A stretch of DNA of 18,541 nucleotides, taken from positions 1 through 18,541 of the forward strand of contig JAQICP010000349.1 in the NCBI GenBank assembly GCA_027858555.1. Direction: 5' to 3'. Below the pieces are notes generated by a model. That model searched no databases. It had not been told where the DNA came from and saw only the letters and a program-made list of their open reading frames with translations. The DNA comes from Vallitaleaceae bacterium. GTDB taxonomy: Bacteria; Bacillota; Clostridia; Lachnospirales; Vallitaleaceae. The position numbers and the translations under genes were made by a program. The first letter of the stretch is position 1. Each line of letters starts with the position of its first letter. Shown here piece after piece: positions 7,656 through 15,572 of this stretch.

Positions 7656-7705
7656 TGATTAGTAATAATAGGTAGTAGTAATGTAGGCCGCAATATAAAT
7701 ATGGT

Positions 7706-7761
7706 AATTAAAAGAGAATCCAATATGTCCTCTGCATGAGGACTTGGATTCTCTTTTAATT
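7706..7761. terminator. long terminator hairpin after the amylase gene
   Basis: Two exact 18-base arms (7706-7723 and 7744-7761) enclose a second perfect 6-bp stem GTCCTC/GAGGAC (7727-7732 with 7738-7743) with a TGCAT loop. The outer arms are A-rich then U-rich, so it can act on either strand. Confidence 0.85.
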
Positions 7762-7982
7762 AATTAGAAAGTTCTCTGATTTTAAATTATAGATGAAGAA
7801 AATTTTCCTGCCAGACTTAATAGTCGCTTCGCGAGTGACGAGCCTAGCCTCTTTCTTGTTGTTGTCGTTTGTTTTTAAGGTGTCAATATATATGCATTCA
7901 TATTATTTGAAATGTTTTGAAAGATAGGGTGATATTATTAACTGATAAAACTACAGAAACATACTATCATAAGTATCTGCTA

Positions 7983-8017
7983 TAAGTCTCCTCAATAAGT
8001 CTCCTCAATAAGTCTCC
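7983..8017. repeat. 13-nt tandem repeat, 2.7 copies
   Basis: The unit TAAGTCTCCTCAA occurs at 7983-7995 and 7996-8008 without change, followed by a 9-base partial copy at 8009-8017. It lies in non-coding DNA next to the tRNA terminator. Confidence 0.9.
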
Positions 8018-8023
8018 ATAACA

Positions 8024-8066
8024 AAAACCCGCATAAACCCTTATAATAAGGCTTTATGCGGGTTTT
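8024..8066. terminator. terminator of tRNA-Arg (bidirectional)
   Basis: AAAACCCGCATAAA (8024-8037) pairs perfectly with 8053-8066 over a 15-base internal segment. On the minus strand it starts 8 bases after the tRNA and ends in a U run. Confidence 0.88.
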
Positions 8067-8073
8067 CAACTAA

Positions 8074-8147
8074 CGCACGCAGCAGGATTCGAACCCGCAA
8101 CATTCTGATCCGAAGTCAGACGCTCTATCCAGTTGAACTATGCATGC
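8074..8147 (-). tRNA. tRNA-Arg, anticodon UCG
   Basis: Read on the minus strand it folds as a complete cloverleaf. The acceptor GCATGCA (8147-8141) pairs with TGCGTGC with one G-U. The D arm is GTTC/GAGC. The anticodon stem TCTGA/TCAGA carries the 7-base loop CTTCGGA, so the anticodon is UCG (reads CGA and probably CGG). The variable loop is 5 bases, and the T arm GCGGG/CCTGC has a TTCGAAT loop. The discriminator is G and CCA is not encoded. The gene has its own promoter and terminator. Confidence 0.93.
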
Positions 8148-8164
8148 ATGTATGAATCTATCAA

Positions 8165-8193
8165 ATGATAATACAGATTCGCTATAAAGTCAA
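8165..8193 (-). promoter_or_regulatory. promoter of tRNA-Arg
   Basis: On the minus strand TTGACT (8193-8188), 17-base spacer, TATCAT (8170-8165). Transcription would begin about 10 bases before the mature tRNA. Confidence 0.65.
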
Positions 8194-8299
8194 CCAATAA
8201 TGAATGGCATGAAGCAGATATGAAGCTGTTATACATCATTAATCTACATATTAAGCACCAGATACCTACCAATATATACCTGAGAAACGAAGCTATTAG

Positions 8300-9289
8300 C
8301 TAATTATAATGTTTCAGACGTATATCATTACCAATTAATTTCAGTGGTGTGTAGTGGCCAAATATTCTAGATACGATTCTGTTGGAATAATTAACGGACC
8401 AACCTGAGGGTTCTAGATTAGTGGAGATGACAGTCGGTTTTTTACTTAGAATTCGTGTATTTAAACCATTGAACAATTCAGATGTGGTGAATTGGTTAAT
8501 GATCTCTGAACCAAGGTCATCAATGATTAACAGATCACAAGTGTAGATGTCGTCTATCTCATCATAAGTGACGATCTGTTCATTGTTATGAAATCTATAT
8601 GTCTCTAGTAACCTGAATAGCTGAAAAGCGGTCACATAGACGACGGTTTTACTTTTATCTAATAAAGCTTTAGCTATGCAATTACATAGATATGTCTTAC
8701 CGAGGCCAGCTTGTCCGTATAGAATCAGATTACTGAAAGTGCTATCAAAAGTCTCTGTAAACTTCTTGCAGTAAGCATAGACTGATTTGGCATTTTCTCT
8801 GGGGGAGATGCCCATTGCTTTGTTTACTTCATCATCATACAAGTCAAAGTTAAAATGTTCGAAATTCTCAACTTGAAGAATACCTTGTAAGTTAGATTGG
8901 GCGTAGGCTACATCAATGATGGCTTGTTTGAAACAACTACATTTATGGTCACCCACATAGCCGCTGTCTTTACATAGGGCACATGTATATATGGGGTCTA
9001 GATAGTCTGCAGTATATTTGTTTGCAATAAGCAATTCCGTTCGTTTCTTTTTAAGTGCCATTAATTCGTTTTTAAGTGTAGTAAGCAAAGATTCCCGATC
9101 AGTTGGTGAGTTGAATATGCTTTTGGATATATCAAGGCTCTTGTCAGTGATGGTATCATTGATCACCTTAACATGGGGTATCTTCTGTATAACCTCGTCA
9201 AGACGTTCCTTACTTGCTTTTTTATTAATTAATCGCCTAGCCTCATATCTTTTGAGGATGCTTTTTATCTGTTTGTCCGATAAACTCAT
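8300..9289 (-). CDS. dnaI: primosomal helicase-loader ATPase (DnaI/DnaC-like)
   Basis: A 329-residue AAA+ ATPase of the DnaI/DnaC group, which loads the replicative helicase onto DNA at origins and stalled forks. An N-terminal coiled, charged region (1-95) is followed by a four-cysteine zinc site (C103, C106, C117, C119). The ATPase domain then shows Walker A GQAGLGKT (192-199), Walker B LLIIDDLG (253-260), a sensor-1 Asn in TVISTNL and a likely arginine finger near R308. It starts three bases after the dnaD-like stop, with AGGGAG placed inside the end of that gene, so the two are translationally linked. Pairing with a DnaD-domain protein supports the primosome role. Another IstB-like ATPase is less likely, because no transposase is nearby. 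Confidence 0.88.
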   Translation of the reverse strand: MSLSDKQIKSILKRYEARRLINKKASKERLDEVIQKIPHVKVINDTITDKSLDISKSIFNSPTDRESLLTTLKNELMALKKKRTELLIANKYTADYLDPIYTCALCKDSGYVGDHKCSCFKQAIIDVAYAQSNLQGILQVENFEHFNFDLYDDEVNKAMGISPRENAKSVYAYCKKFTETFDSTFSNLILYGQAGLGKTYLCNCIAKALLDKSKTVVYVTAFQLFRLLETYRFHNNEQIVTYDEIDDIYTCDLLIIDDLGSEIINQFTTSELFNGLNTRILSKKPTVISTNLEPSGWSVNYSNRIVSRIFGHYTPLKLIGNDIRLKHYN

Positions 9290-9292
9290 AAA

Positions 9293-10483
9293 TTAACTCC
9301 CTTTTTGGGTTTCCTTCAATCTCATTGCGATTGCCTTTTTTTCTAAATCATCAAAATCATAATCTCGTTGATTATAGTTTGAAAAACGATTAACCTTTTT
9401 GCCTGTCGTTGAATTGTTACCCGACAGTTTTTTAGTGGATTCTTTACCAGCAATAAAAGATTTATCTAAGCGTTCAATATCACTGTACAGTTTTACATTT
9501 TCTTTGGTCCATTTAGATAGTATGGTATCTGTATATTTAAGTGAGCCAGTGTTAGTCTGTTTAATGGTCCGATCACAAGCTTCCAGTATTAATTCGATAT
9601 CAAAGGCTTTTAGCCAACCATTCATCATGTCTATTTCGAATTGGACAGGATTCCTGTTTGGTATGCCAAGGGCTTTAAAAATTGTGAAATATTGCTTCGA
9701 GGAGGTTTTAGTCCTATAAGTGGCCTTTTCGATGGTATTTATGTCATTATCAGCCCAATCTAAAGCAACTTTTTCGATGTATCGTAAATTCCTGTGATTA
9801 TTACTCACACAGTATTCCAGAAGTATTTCTATCACTTCAAATGGTAATCCAATCCAATCATGTAAACTGAAAAGTGTTCGGAGATCTGTTTCTGTTAGAT
9901 TTTTACCAAGGTAGCGTTCAGTGATATATACCAACTGGCTATATTCGACTTCTGACTTGAATGATACGAGCTCACTGGTTGTATAAGAAGGTTTCGTCAA
10001 ATTAGCGCGTTGTACTACAGGTTCAACAGTCTGAATATCAGGTTCTAAAACAGATGGACCATTCTTAGTTTTTTGGTTGAACTGATGTACATTCTTAGGA
10101 ATATTGCTTTCTCCATCATCATGTCGATTACTATCCTGCAGTTCTTCTGTATTATCTGAACGCATGTCATTATTGGTAAGTCTATTTTTTGGCCTATCAA
10201 GTATTTCAATACCTGTTAGATTATGACTATCCCAAGTGGCTTCGATGACGTCCATCTTATGCCAATACTTGATTGCTCTCATGACATCAGCTTCAGTGAG
10301 ATTAAACACATCGGCAATATTCTCAATAGAGACAGCTTCATAGCCTTGGTCGACTTGCTTAATCAACCAGATATATACTTTAACGAAATCACCATTAGCC
10401 GCGGCCAAGTAATGATCTATAAAGAAGTTCGGTATAGTTATGTAATTTTTTTTATAAGATGAGTCGATGTTAACTTTTTTCAT
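9293..10483 (-). CDS. dnaD: DnaD-domain primosome/replication initiation protein
   Basis: A 396-residue protein. The N-terminal part (about 15-85) is a winged-helix-like domain (IPNFFIDHYLAAANGDFVK onward). A low-complexity polar linker (about 100-170) follows, then two tandem DnaD/DnaB-type C-terminal domains. Their signature ends Y-x3-(I/V)-x3-W appear as YIEKVALDW (about 235-243) and YTDTILSKW (about 317-325). DnaD and DnaB proteins bind DNA and DnaA and recruit the helicase loader in Bacillota. Two C-terminal copies make it closer to a DnaB/DnaD hybrid. The ATG at 10481-10483 is chosen over a TTG 18 bases upstream because AGAGG sits at the right distance before it. It heads the operon with the helicase loader, with DnaA boxes upstream. 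Confidence 0.86.
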   Translation of the reverse strand: MKKVNIDSSYKKNYITIPNFFIDHYLAAANGDFVKVYIWLIKQVDQGYEAVSIENIADVFNLTEADVMRAIKYWHKMDVIEATWDSHNLTGIEILDRPKNRLTNNDMRSDNTEELQDSNRHDDGESNIPKNVHQFNQKTKNGPSVLEPDIQTVEPVVQRANLTKPSYTTSELVSFKSEVEYSQLVYITERYLGKNLTETDLRTLFSLHDWIGLPFEVIEILLEYCVSNNHRNLRYIEKVALDWADNDINTIEKATYRTKTSSKQYFTIFKALGIPNRNPVQFEIDMMNGWLKAFDIELILEACDRTIKQTNTGSLKYTDTILSKWTKENVKLYSDIERLDKSFIAGKESTKKLSGNNSTTGKKVNRFSNYNQRDYDFDDLEKKAIAMRLKETQKGS

Positions 10484-10513
10484 GAGAACCTCTTTCGTCA
10501 AACGTGTAGAGTT

Positions 10514-10522
10514 ATTATATCA
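10514..10522 (-). promoter_or_regulatory. extended -10 promoter of the dnaD-dnaI operon
   Basis: On the minus strand TGATATAAT (10522-10514) is a perfect TGnTATAAT. No good -35 is visible at 16-18 bases. Transcription would start about 10507, giving a leader of roughly 24 bases that includes the ribosome site. Confidence 0.6.
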
Positions 10523-10636
10523 TAACCAACCTAATTTATCATTAAGAGATATTGCAGCAAATTATTCATTTTTTCAATAGAGTGGGACTATTTCGGGAGG
10601 CATAAGTTTAAAATATATAGATTATGTAAACTAAAC

Positions 10637-10645
10637 TGTGGATAA
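10637..10645 (-). promoter_or_regulatory. DnaA box (perfect TTATCCACA)
   Basis: The plus strand reads TGTGGATAA, the exact complement of the 9-mer DnaA box. It lies about 115 bases upstream of the dnaD -10. Confidence 0.7.
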
Positions 10646-10750
10646 CTTTTTACATAAGTAGCGTCTTATTATTGAACACAATATAAAGCCTTAAGTTAAA
10701 GGGTTTTGATGATTAAGAGGCTGTGCAACGGAATTATTATGTAAACATAC

Positions 10751-10759
10751 TTATTCACA
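10751..10759 (+). promoter_or_regulatory. DnaA box (TTATTCACA)
   Basis: TTATTCACA fits the relaxed TTATnCACA consensus and is in opposite orientation to the other three boxes. Confidence 0.5.
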
Positions 10760-10789
10760 CGTAAAAACACGAACATATGTTAATAAGTA

Positions 10790-10807
10790 TGTGGATAATG
10801 TGGATAA
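10790..10807 (-). promoter_or_regulatory. two abutting perfect DnaA boxes
   Basis: TGTGGATAA occurs at 10790-10798 and again at 10799-10807 with no base between. Same-strand tandem boxes one turn apart favour cooperative DnaA binding. Confidence 0.72.
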
Positions 10808-10817
10808 CTATAAAAAT

Positions 10818-10847
10818 GAGGTATTCACCCAAAAGGATAAATACCTC
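10818..10847 (-). terminator. terminator of murC
   Basis: GAGGTATT (10818-10825) pairs with AATACCTC (10840-10847) over a 14-base loop. On the minus strand the stem is followed by ATTTTTA, 15 bases after the murC stop. Confidence 0.65.
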
Positions 10848-10861
10848 GTTATATAGCTTTT

Positions 10862-12244
10862 TTAAGAGTTTAGGATGTCCTCTCCTATCAAAAATACGTT
10901 CCCAGCACCCATAGTTATCAACAAGTCGTTGGGGACACAATGGGAGAGTATAAAAACTTGAACATCATCAAATGACGGGATATATGCAACATTGGGATTT
11001 AATGAATTAATAGCCTTCAAAAGGTCCTTTGAATGGACTGTATGTTCGTCTTTTTCTCTGGCAGCATATATGTCTGTCAATATTATGCCATCTGCTTTTG
11101 CAAGAACTCTTGCAAAATCTTCTAGAAATCTGATTGTTCTTGTGTAGGTATGTGGTTGAAATACGATCCATAATTTATTTTTCACAATTTTTTTTGCGGC
11201 ATTAATGGTTGCTTCTATCTCAGATGGGTGATGGGCATAGTCATCGATGATGGTAACGCCACCTAAATCGCCTTTATACTCAAAGCGTCGATTAGCGCCA
11301 CTAAACGTGGACAGACCAATCGCTGCTTGGTCTAAATCTAAACCAAGAAGATGTGCCATTGTCATAGCAGATAGAGAATTGAGTACATTATGCTCGCCAG
11401 TCGTTTTCAGATGTACGGTGCATAGGTGGGTATCATGATGATAGAATTCATACGAACCTAATCCAAAGGCATTATAGCTGACATTTTTAGGGTAATAGTC
11501 TGAATCAACTTCACTGAGACCAAAAGTGACCGTATTGCATTCTAAATTATCATAAAGATCAGTTTCTTTAAGTGCGGCTGAATTGATGATGGCATAGCCG
11601 TTTTTTGGAATGTTACCCAGATAAGTTAAAAAAGAATGCCGTATATCATCTAAATCTTTGAAAAAGTCCAAATGGTCTTCATCAATATTGAGGACGATGC
11701 CAATAAAGGGCTTAAATTCTAAAAAACTATTAGCATATTCACATGCTTCGGTAACAAAATAGTCAGAACTTCCGACTTTAATATTGCCATCGATTAGTTT
11801 TAATATGCCCCCAACGGATATGGTTGCATCTATGTCACAGTTTTCAAAAATATGAGCAACCATGGAAGTGGTAGTCGTTTTACCATGGGTACCAGCTACA
11901 CCCACAGAATATTTGTAATGAGCCATGACTTGCCCTAGGAGTTCTGCTCTGCTTATTAATGGAATGGCAAGACTCACACCTTGCATATATTCAGGATTAT
12001 CTTTTTTAATAGCAGCGGTATAGACGATAAAACTTAAATCATTATGAATATGGTTTTCATCATGTCCCTGATATATAGTAGCGCCTTTACTTACAAGGCG
12101 ATTAGTTATTGGTGTTATGTCGCGATCAGAACCATAAACCTCAAAGCCACGGTCTAACAGGATTTCAGCTAAGCCGCTCATGCTAATGCCGCCGATACCT
12201 ATAAAAAAGACTTTTTGTGGTTGGTCAAAATTCACTTGATACAT
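10862..12244 (-). CDS. murC: UDP-N-acetylmuramate--L-alanine ligase MurC
   Basis: MurC joins L-alanine to UDP-MurNAc using ATP, the first amino-acid step of peptidoglycan precursor synthesis in the cytosol. The 460-residue product (normal length) has the N-terminal UDP-binding Rossmann motif GIGGISMSG (16-24), the Mur ligase P-loop GTHGKTTTT (118-126), the central ligand region (EACEYANSFL, NIDEDHLDFF), and the C-terminal motif with DDYAHHPSEI. Start choice is firm: AAGGAGGT lies just before ATG. It has its own promoter and terminator, so it is transcribed apart from the dnaD operon downstream. It is divergent from the radical SAM gene, with 143 bases between. Confidence 0.97.
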   Translation of the reverse strand: MYQVNFDQPQKVFFIGIGGISMSGLAEILLDRGFEVYGSDRDITPITNRLVSKGATIYQGHDENHIHNDLSFIVYTAAIKKDNPEYMQGVSLAIPLISRAELLGQVMAHYKYSVGVAGTHGKTTTTSMVAHIFENCDIDATISVGGILKLIDGNIKVGSSDYFVTEACEYANSFLEFKPFIGIVLNIDEDHLDFFKDLDDIRHSFLTYLGNIPKNGYAIINSAALKETDLYDNLECNTVTFGLSEVDSDYYPKNVSYNAFGLGSYEFYHHDTHLCTVHLKTTGEHNVLNSLSAMTMAHLLGLDLDQAAIGLSTFSGANRRFEYKGDLGGVTIIDDYAHHPSEIEATINAAKKIVKNKLWIVFQPHTYTRTIRFLEDFARVLAKADGIILTDIYAAREKDEHTVHSKDLLKAINSLNPNVAYIPSFDDVQVFILSHCVPNDLLITMGAGNVFLIGEDILNS

Positions 12245-12276
12245 AGTTACCTCCTTAGATTCGTTTATCAGGTTAC

Positions 12277-12305
12277 ATTATATGACAAAACTTACGAAAG
12301 AACAA
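12277..12305 (-). promoter_or_regulatory. sigma-A type promoter of murC
   Basis: On the minus strand TTGTTC (12305-12300), 17-base spacer, TATAAT (12282-12277), about 33 bases before the ATG. Confidence 0.6.
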
Positions 12306-12358
12306 CAATAAGGCTGTAAGTTCTATTGATGTGAAGACATAGCTATGTTAAAATTTAC

Positions 12359-12364
12359 TATAAT
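12359..12364 (+). promoter_or_regulatory. possible -10 of the radical SAM-nth-udk operon
   Basis: TATAAT lies 24 bases before the ATG. The best -35 position (GACATA at 12336-12341) is poor, so this call rests on the -10 alone. Confidence 0.35.
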
Positions 12365-12387
12365 GAAAATATTGAAAGCAGGTCAAT

Positions 12388-14145
12388 ATGAAAGTTGCAC
12401 TGGTTGGTATTAATGCTAAGTTTATCCATTCTAACTTGGGCATTCATAGTATAAAGCAGTATAATGGGAAAATGGGTATCCATATAGATGTGTTGGAATA
12501 CACAATTAATCAATCAATTGATGACATACTTGAAAGAGTAATAGAAACTAGCGCCCAGGTAATTGGTTTTTCTTGTTATATATGGAACATAGAAATCATT
12601 CGTAAACTTGTCGTAGAAGTGCATAAGATCATGCCAGAGACCTTTATTATGCTAGGTGGTCCTGAAGTCAGTTATGAACTTAAAACCTTCATGACTGAGC
12701 TACCTATGGTGAGTGTCATCATCTATGGCGAAGGCGAAAAGTCAACCAATCTCTTGTTGGCCAAGTTGATAGCTGGAAGGTCATATGCATCTGTTAATGG
12801 TATTGCTTATCGAGAAGGTAATCAGATATTCATTAACCCACCAGTTGATAATCTTGATATGGATGAGATACCATTTGTATATGAAAAGGACATGTCAGAT
12901 TATGAGCATAAAATTCTGTATTATGAATCAACAAGGGGATGTCCTTTTAAGTGTTCGTATTGTCTTTCTTCTATTGAGAAGGGTATTCGTTATAGAAGCA
13001 TGCCTTTAGTCATGAGAGAACTTCAGTTCTTCCTGGATAGTAACGTACGACAAGTCAAGTTTGTCGATAGAACATTCAATTGCAATCAAAGTCGTACGAA
13101 GGCAATCTGGGCATATATCATAGAACATGATAACCATACCACTAATTTTCATTTTGAAATAGCAGCAGATTTGTTGAATGAGGCCATATTAAGCATACTG
13201 AAAGATGCAAGACCTGGGTTGATTCAACTTGAAATCGGGGTTCAATCTACGAATCAAAAGACACTGGAGATAGTTCAGAGAGTGACGGATTTTGATAGCT
13301 TATCAACGAGTGTGAAGGCGATACATGCCTATCAGAACATACATGTGCACCTGGATTTAATAGCAGGACTTCCCGCAGAAGGCTATGACAGCTTCGCAAA
13401 ATCATTTAACGACGTCTATAACTTGGGTCCAGATCAATTACAACTGGGGTTTCTAAAGGTGCTCAGAGGTTCCGGTATAAAGCTGAGGGCAGACCAATAT
13501 GGACTTGTATATAGAGACTATGCCCCCTATGAGATATTAAAGACTAATGACCTGACTTTCGCTGAAATGACAAAACTCAAGATGGTGGAGTATGTACTTG
13601 AACTCTATTATAACGCTGGGCACTTTCGACATACATTAACCTATCTTGAACGATTCTGCCAAAGTCCATTTCACATGTATGAAGGTTTAGGTCAGTACTT
13701 TGCGGAGAATGAAGGGCATTTGCTTAAGCATTCAAAATTATCTCTATACACTTTTTTGAAAAACTATGGGGCTCAGATTGAAGGCATTAATCTTGATTAC
13801 CTGGTACAAGTGCTCAAATTCGACCTGATGCTACAAGAAAAGATTAAAAAATATCCTGAGTGGTTAGAAGCTGACCATACATATGAAGCTTTAATCAGAG
13901 GTTTCTATGCTATGGAAGTCAATCATCCAAGGGTTCTTGCCCACCTAAAAGATAACAATGCTAAGCAACTAAGTCGCCTGTGTCATGTGGAAGTATTTGA
14001 TTATAATATGATAAGCGAGGATATGGGTCCACAAAAAGTTGCTGTGGTTTTCGATTATATAGCTCGCAATAAACTTAATAATGAAGCGGGCACCACGATT
14101 ATTGAACTTTCACAGCTAGAAGCAATGATTACAGATCAGAAGTAA
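12388..14145 (+). CDS. B12-binding radical SAM protein with DUF4080 domain
   Basis: A 585-residue enzyme with three parts. Residues 1-140 form a cobalamin-binding-like Rossmann domain (VALVGINAKFIHSNLG, FIMLGGPEVS, YGEGE). Next comes a radical SAM barrel with the iron-sulfur ligands C185, C189 and C192 in the CxxxCxxC of RGCPFKCSYC. The C-terminal 190 or so residues match the DUF4080 type. Proteins of this kind use S-adenosylmethionine and probably cobalamin for radical chemistry, often methylation. The substrate of the DUF4080 group is not known to me. The start is ATG with a weak AGCAGG site. It leads a likely operon with nth (35 bases on) and udk, which hints at a link with nucleic acids or nucleotides, but this is guesswork. 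Confidence 0.88.
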   Translation: MKVALVGINAKFIHSNLGIHSIKQYNGKMGIHIDVLEYTINQSIDDILERVIETSAQVIGFSCYIWNIEIIRKLVVEVHKIMPETFIMLGGPEVSYELKTFMTELPMVSVIIYGEGEKSTNLLLAKLIAGRSYASVNGIAYREGNQIFINPPVDNLDMDEIPFVYEKDMSDYEHKILYYESTRGCPFKCSYCLSSIEKGIRYRSMPLVMRELQFFLDSNVRQVKFVDRTFNCNQSRTKAIWAYIIEHDNHTTNFHFEIAADLLNEAILSILKDARPGLIQLEIGVQSTNQKTLEIVQRVTDFDSLSTSVKAIHAYQNIHVHLDLIAGLPAEGYDSFAKSFNDVYNLGPDQLQLGFLKVLRGSGIKLRADQYGLVYRDYAPYEILKTNDLTFAEMTKLKMVEYVLELYYNAGHFRHTLTYLERFCQSPFHMYEGLGQYFAENEGHLLKHSKLSLYTFLKNYGAQIEGINLDYLVQVLKFDLMLQEKIKKYPEWLEADHTYEALIRGFYAMEVNHPRVLAHLKDNNAKQLSRLCHVEVFDYNMISEDMGPQKVAVVFDYIARNKLNNEAGTTIIELSQLEAMITDQK

Positions 14146-14180
14146 GAGAAATCAGATAGTAGACACAAGTTAGGAGTTAT

Positions 14181-14864
14181 ATGAATAACCTTACGAAGGG
14201 TAGTGCAAAGAATTACGACCAACGTGTGATGAAGGTGCTTGAATTGCTAGATGTGTATTACTATGATCAGGTAAAGTGTTTTTTGAATCATGAAACACCA
14301 TGGCAATTACTGATAGCTACAATGCTCAGTGCTCAATGTACAGATGACAGGGTAAATATCGTCACTGAAACTCTATTTCGAAAGTACGGTTCATTGAAAG
14401 ATTTGATAGAGGCACCTTTAAGCGAATTGGAACAAGACATCAGGTCCACTGGATTTTATCACAATAAGGCAATGAATATTCAAGTATGCGCGAGACAATT
14501 ACTAGAGCATCATAATGGTATCGTGCCGTCAGATATTGATGAATTGACAGCCCTCAGAGGCGTTGGTAGAAAAACAGCCAATGTGGTTAGGGGCAATATC
14601 TATAAGATACCCAGTGTGGTTGTGGATACCCATGTGAAGAGAATTTCGTATAAACTGGGATTTACTGAATATGAGGATCCCGTTAAAATTGAATTTCAAT
14701 TAATGGATGTGTTACCAGAAACCCATTGGATCTCATACAACACCCAAATCATCGCTCACGGTAGGAAAATATGCAAAGCGAGAAATCCAGATTGTGAAAA
14801 TTGCTTTTTGCTACCTTACTGCCCGACAGGTTTAAATAATAGATATAGTTCAATTGGAGGTTAG
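14181..14864 (+). CDS. nth: endonuclease III (DNA glycosylase/AP lyase)
   Basis: Nth removes oxidised pyrimidines from DNA and nicks the abasic site in base excision repair. The 227-residue product has the helix-hairpin-helix LRGVGRKTANVV with the catalytic lysine K131. The catalytic aspartate D149 is in VVDTHVKRI. The C-terminal iron-sulfur loop is complete: C-x6-C-x2-C-x5-C in CKARNPDCENCFLLPYC. An N-terminal extension of about 12 residues (MNNLTKGSAKNY) precedes the conserved fold. AGGAG at 14172-14176 supports the ATG. The next gene starts one base after its stop, so nth and udk are translationally coupled. Confidence 0.96.
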   Translation: MNNLTKGSAKNYDQRVMKVLELLDVYYYDQVKCFLNHETPWQLLIATMLSAQCTDDRVNIVTETLFRKYGSLKDLIEAPLSELEQDIRSTGFYHNKAMNIQVCARQLLEHHNGIVPSDIDELTALRGVGRKTANVVRGNIYKIPSVVVDTHVKRISYKLGFTEYEDPVKIEFQLMDVLPETHWISYNTQIIAHGRKICKARNPDCENCFLLPYCPTGLNNRYSSIGG

Positions 14865-14865
14865 A

Positions 14866-15480
14866 ATGGAAGAATCGATAATTATTGGCATTGCAGGTGG
14901 TACAGGTTCAGGGAAAACAACATTAGTTGAACGTTTGAAACGGGACTTACATGATAAAGTAGCAGCACTCACCCATGATGATTACTATAGAGCCCATGAT
15001 GATTTGCCAATTGAAGAGCGGGCAAAACTTAATTATGACCATCCAAATGCTTTTGATACGGAAGAAATGGTAGCGGATTTGAAACGTTTAAAATCAGGGT
15101 ATTCCATAGAAGTACCCAGTTATGATTTTGTTAATCACACCAGGTCAACTAAAAAGACGTTGGTCATGGCCAAAAAGGTGATCATAGTTGAGGGCATATT
15201 GATTTTTGAGAACAAAGAGCTAAGGGATATGTTCGATATGAAAATCTTTGTGGATACGGATGCTGACGTGCGTTTCATAAGAAGAATGGTAAGAGATGTC
15301 AGGGAGCGGGGCAGAGACTTAGAAAGCGTTATTAATCAATATCTTTTCACAGTTAAAGTCATGCATGATGAGTTTGTCGAGCCTTCGAAGAAACATGCCG
15401 ATATTATTATCCCAGCTGGCGGTAAGAATATTGTTGCAATTGATATGATGCTTGATAGAATCCATAACCTTTTAAAATAA
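14866..15480 (+). CDS. udk: uridine kinase
   Basis: Udk phosphorylates uridine (and usually cytidine) with ATP or GTP to the monophosphate, in pyrimidine salvage. The 204-residue protein shows the P-loop GGTGSGKT (11-18), the DDYYR segment that shapes the nucleoside site, the NYDHPNAFD motif, the VPSYDFVNHTR substrate loop, and VEGILIF. The frame is open four codons further up to a TTG. The ATG at 14866 is preferred because GGAGG (14856-14860), inside the end of nth, lies five bases before it. A P-loop kinase of the same family with another nucleoside is possible, but the match to uridine kinase is good. Confidence 0.93.
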   Translation: MEESIIIGIAGGTGSGKTTLVERLKRDLHDKVAALTHDDYYRAHDDLPIEERAKLNYDHPNAFDTEEMVADLKRLKSGYSIEVPSYDFVNHTRSTKKTLVMAKKVIIVEGILIFENKELRDMFDMKIFVDTDADVRFIRRMVRDVRERGRDLESVINQYLFTVKVMHDEFVEPSKKHADIIIPAGGKNIVAIDMMLDRIHNLLK

Positions 15481-15572
15481 TGCTGTACGTAATCTGATGC
15501 ATAAGCATTAGCACAATGAATTATACTTCCGGTACAAGCTTTCAAAAATGAAATTGTGCTCACGAAAAGTTA

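Larger units (their letters stand above)
7656..8073. other. 418-base gap: amylase terminator, structured patch, tandem repeat, tRNA terminator
   Basis: No protein gene is supported. From left to right it holds the long amylase terminator (7706-7761), a GC-richer patch with overlapping small hairpins (about 7801-7850), AT-rich sequence with nothing recognisable (7860-7980), a 13-nt tandem repeat (7983-8017), and the terminator of the minus-strand tRNA (8024-8066). Confidence 0.6.
10484..10861. other. 378-base gap: dnaD promoter, DnaA-box cluster, murC terminator
   Basis: The gap lies between murC and the dnaD-like gene, both on the minus strand. It holds an extended -10 promoter (10514-10522), four DnaA boxes (10637-10807), an 11-bp inverted repeat (10745-10755 with 10782-10792) and the murC terminator (10818-10847). 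No protein gene is supported. Confidence 0.75.

Noticed and set aside
7983..8017. CRISPR array
   Set aside because: The 13-nt units are directly contiguous with no spacers, and no cas gene is near.
10502..10861. Chromosomal origin of replication (oriC)
   Set aside because: DnaA boxes are present, but there is no dnaA, dnaN, rpmH or recF nearby and only four boxes. The neighbours dnaD-dnaI better explain a DnaA-regulated promoter.
15505..15512. Third GCATTAGC as another hairpin-type translation leader
   Set aside because: There is no Shine-Dalgarno before it, and the following ATG opens only an 11-codon frame. A further copy in murC (12182-12189, minus) is coding. An 8-mer can recur by chance.
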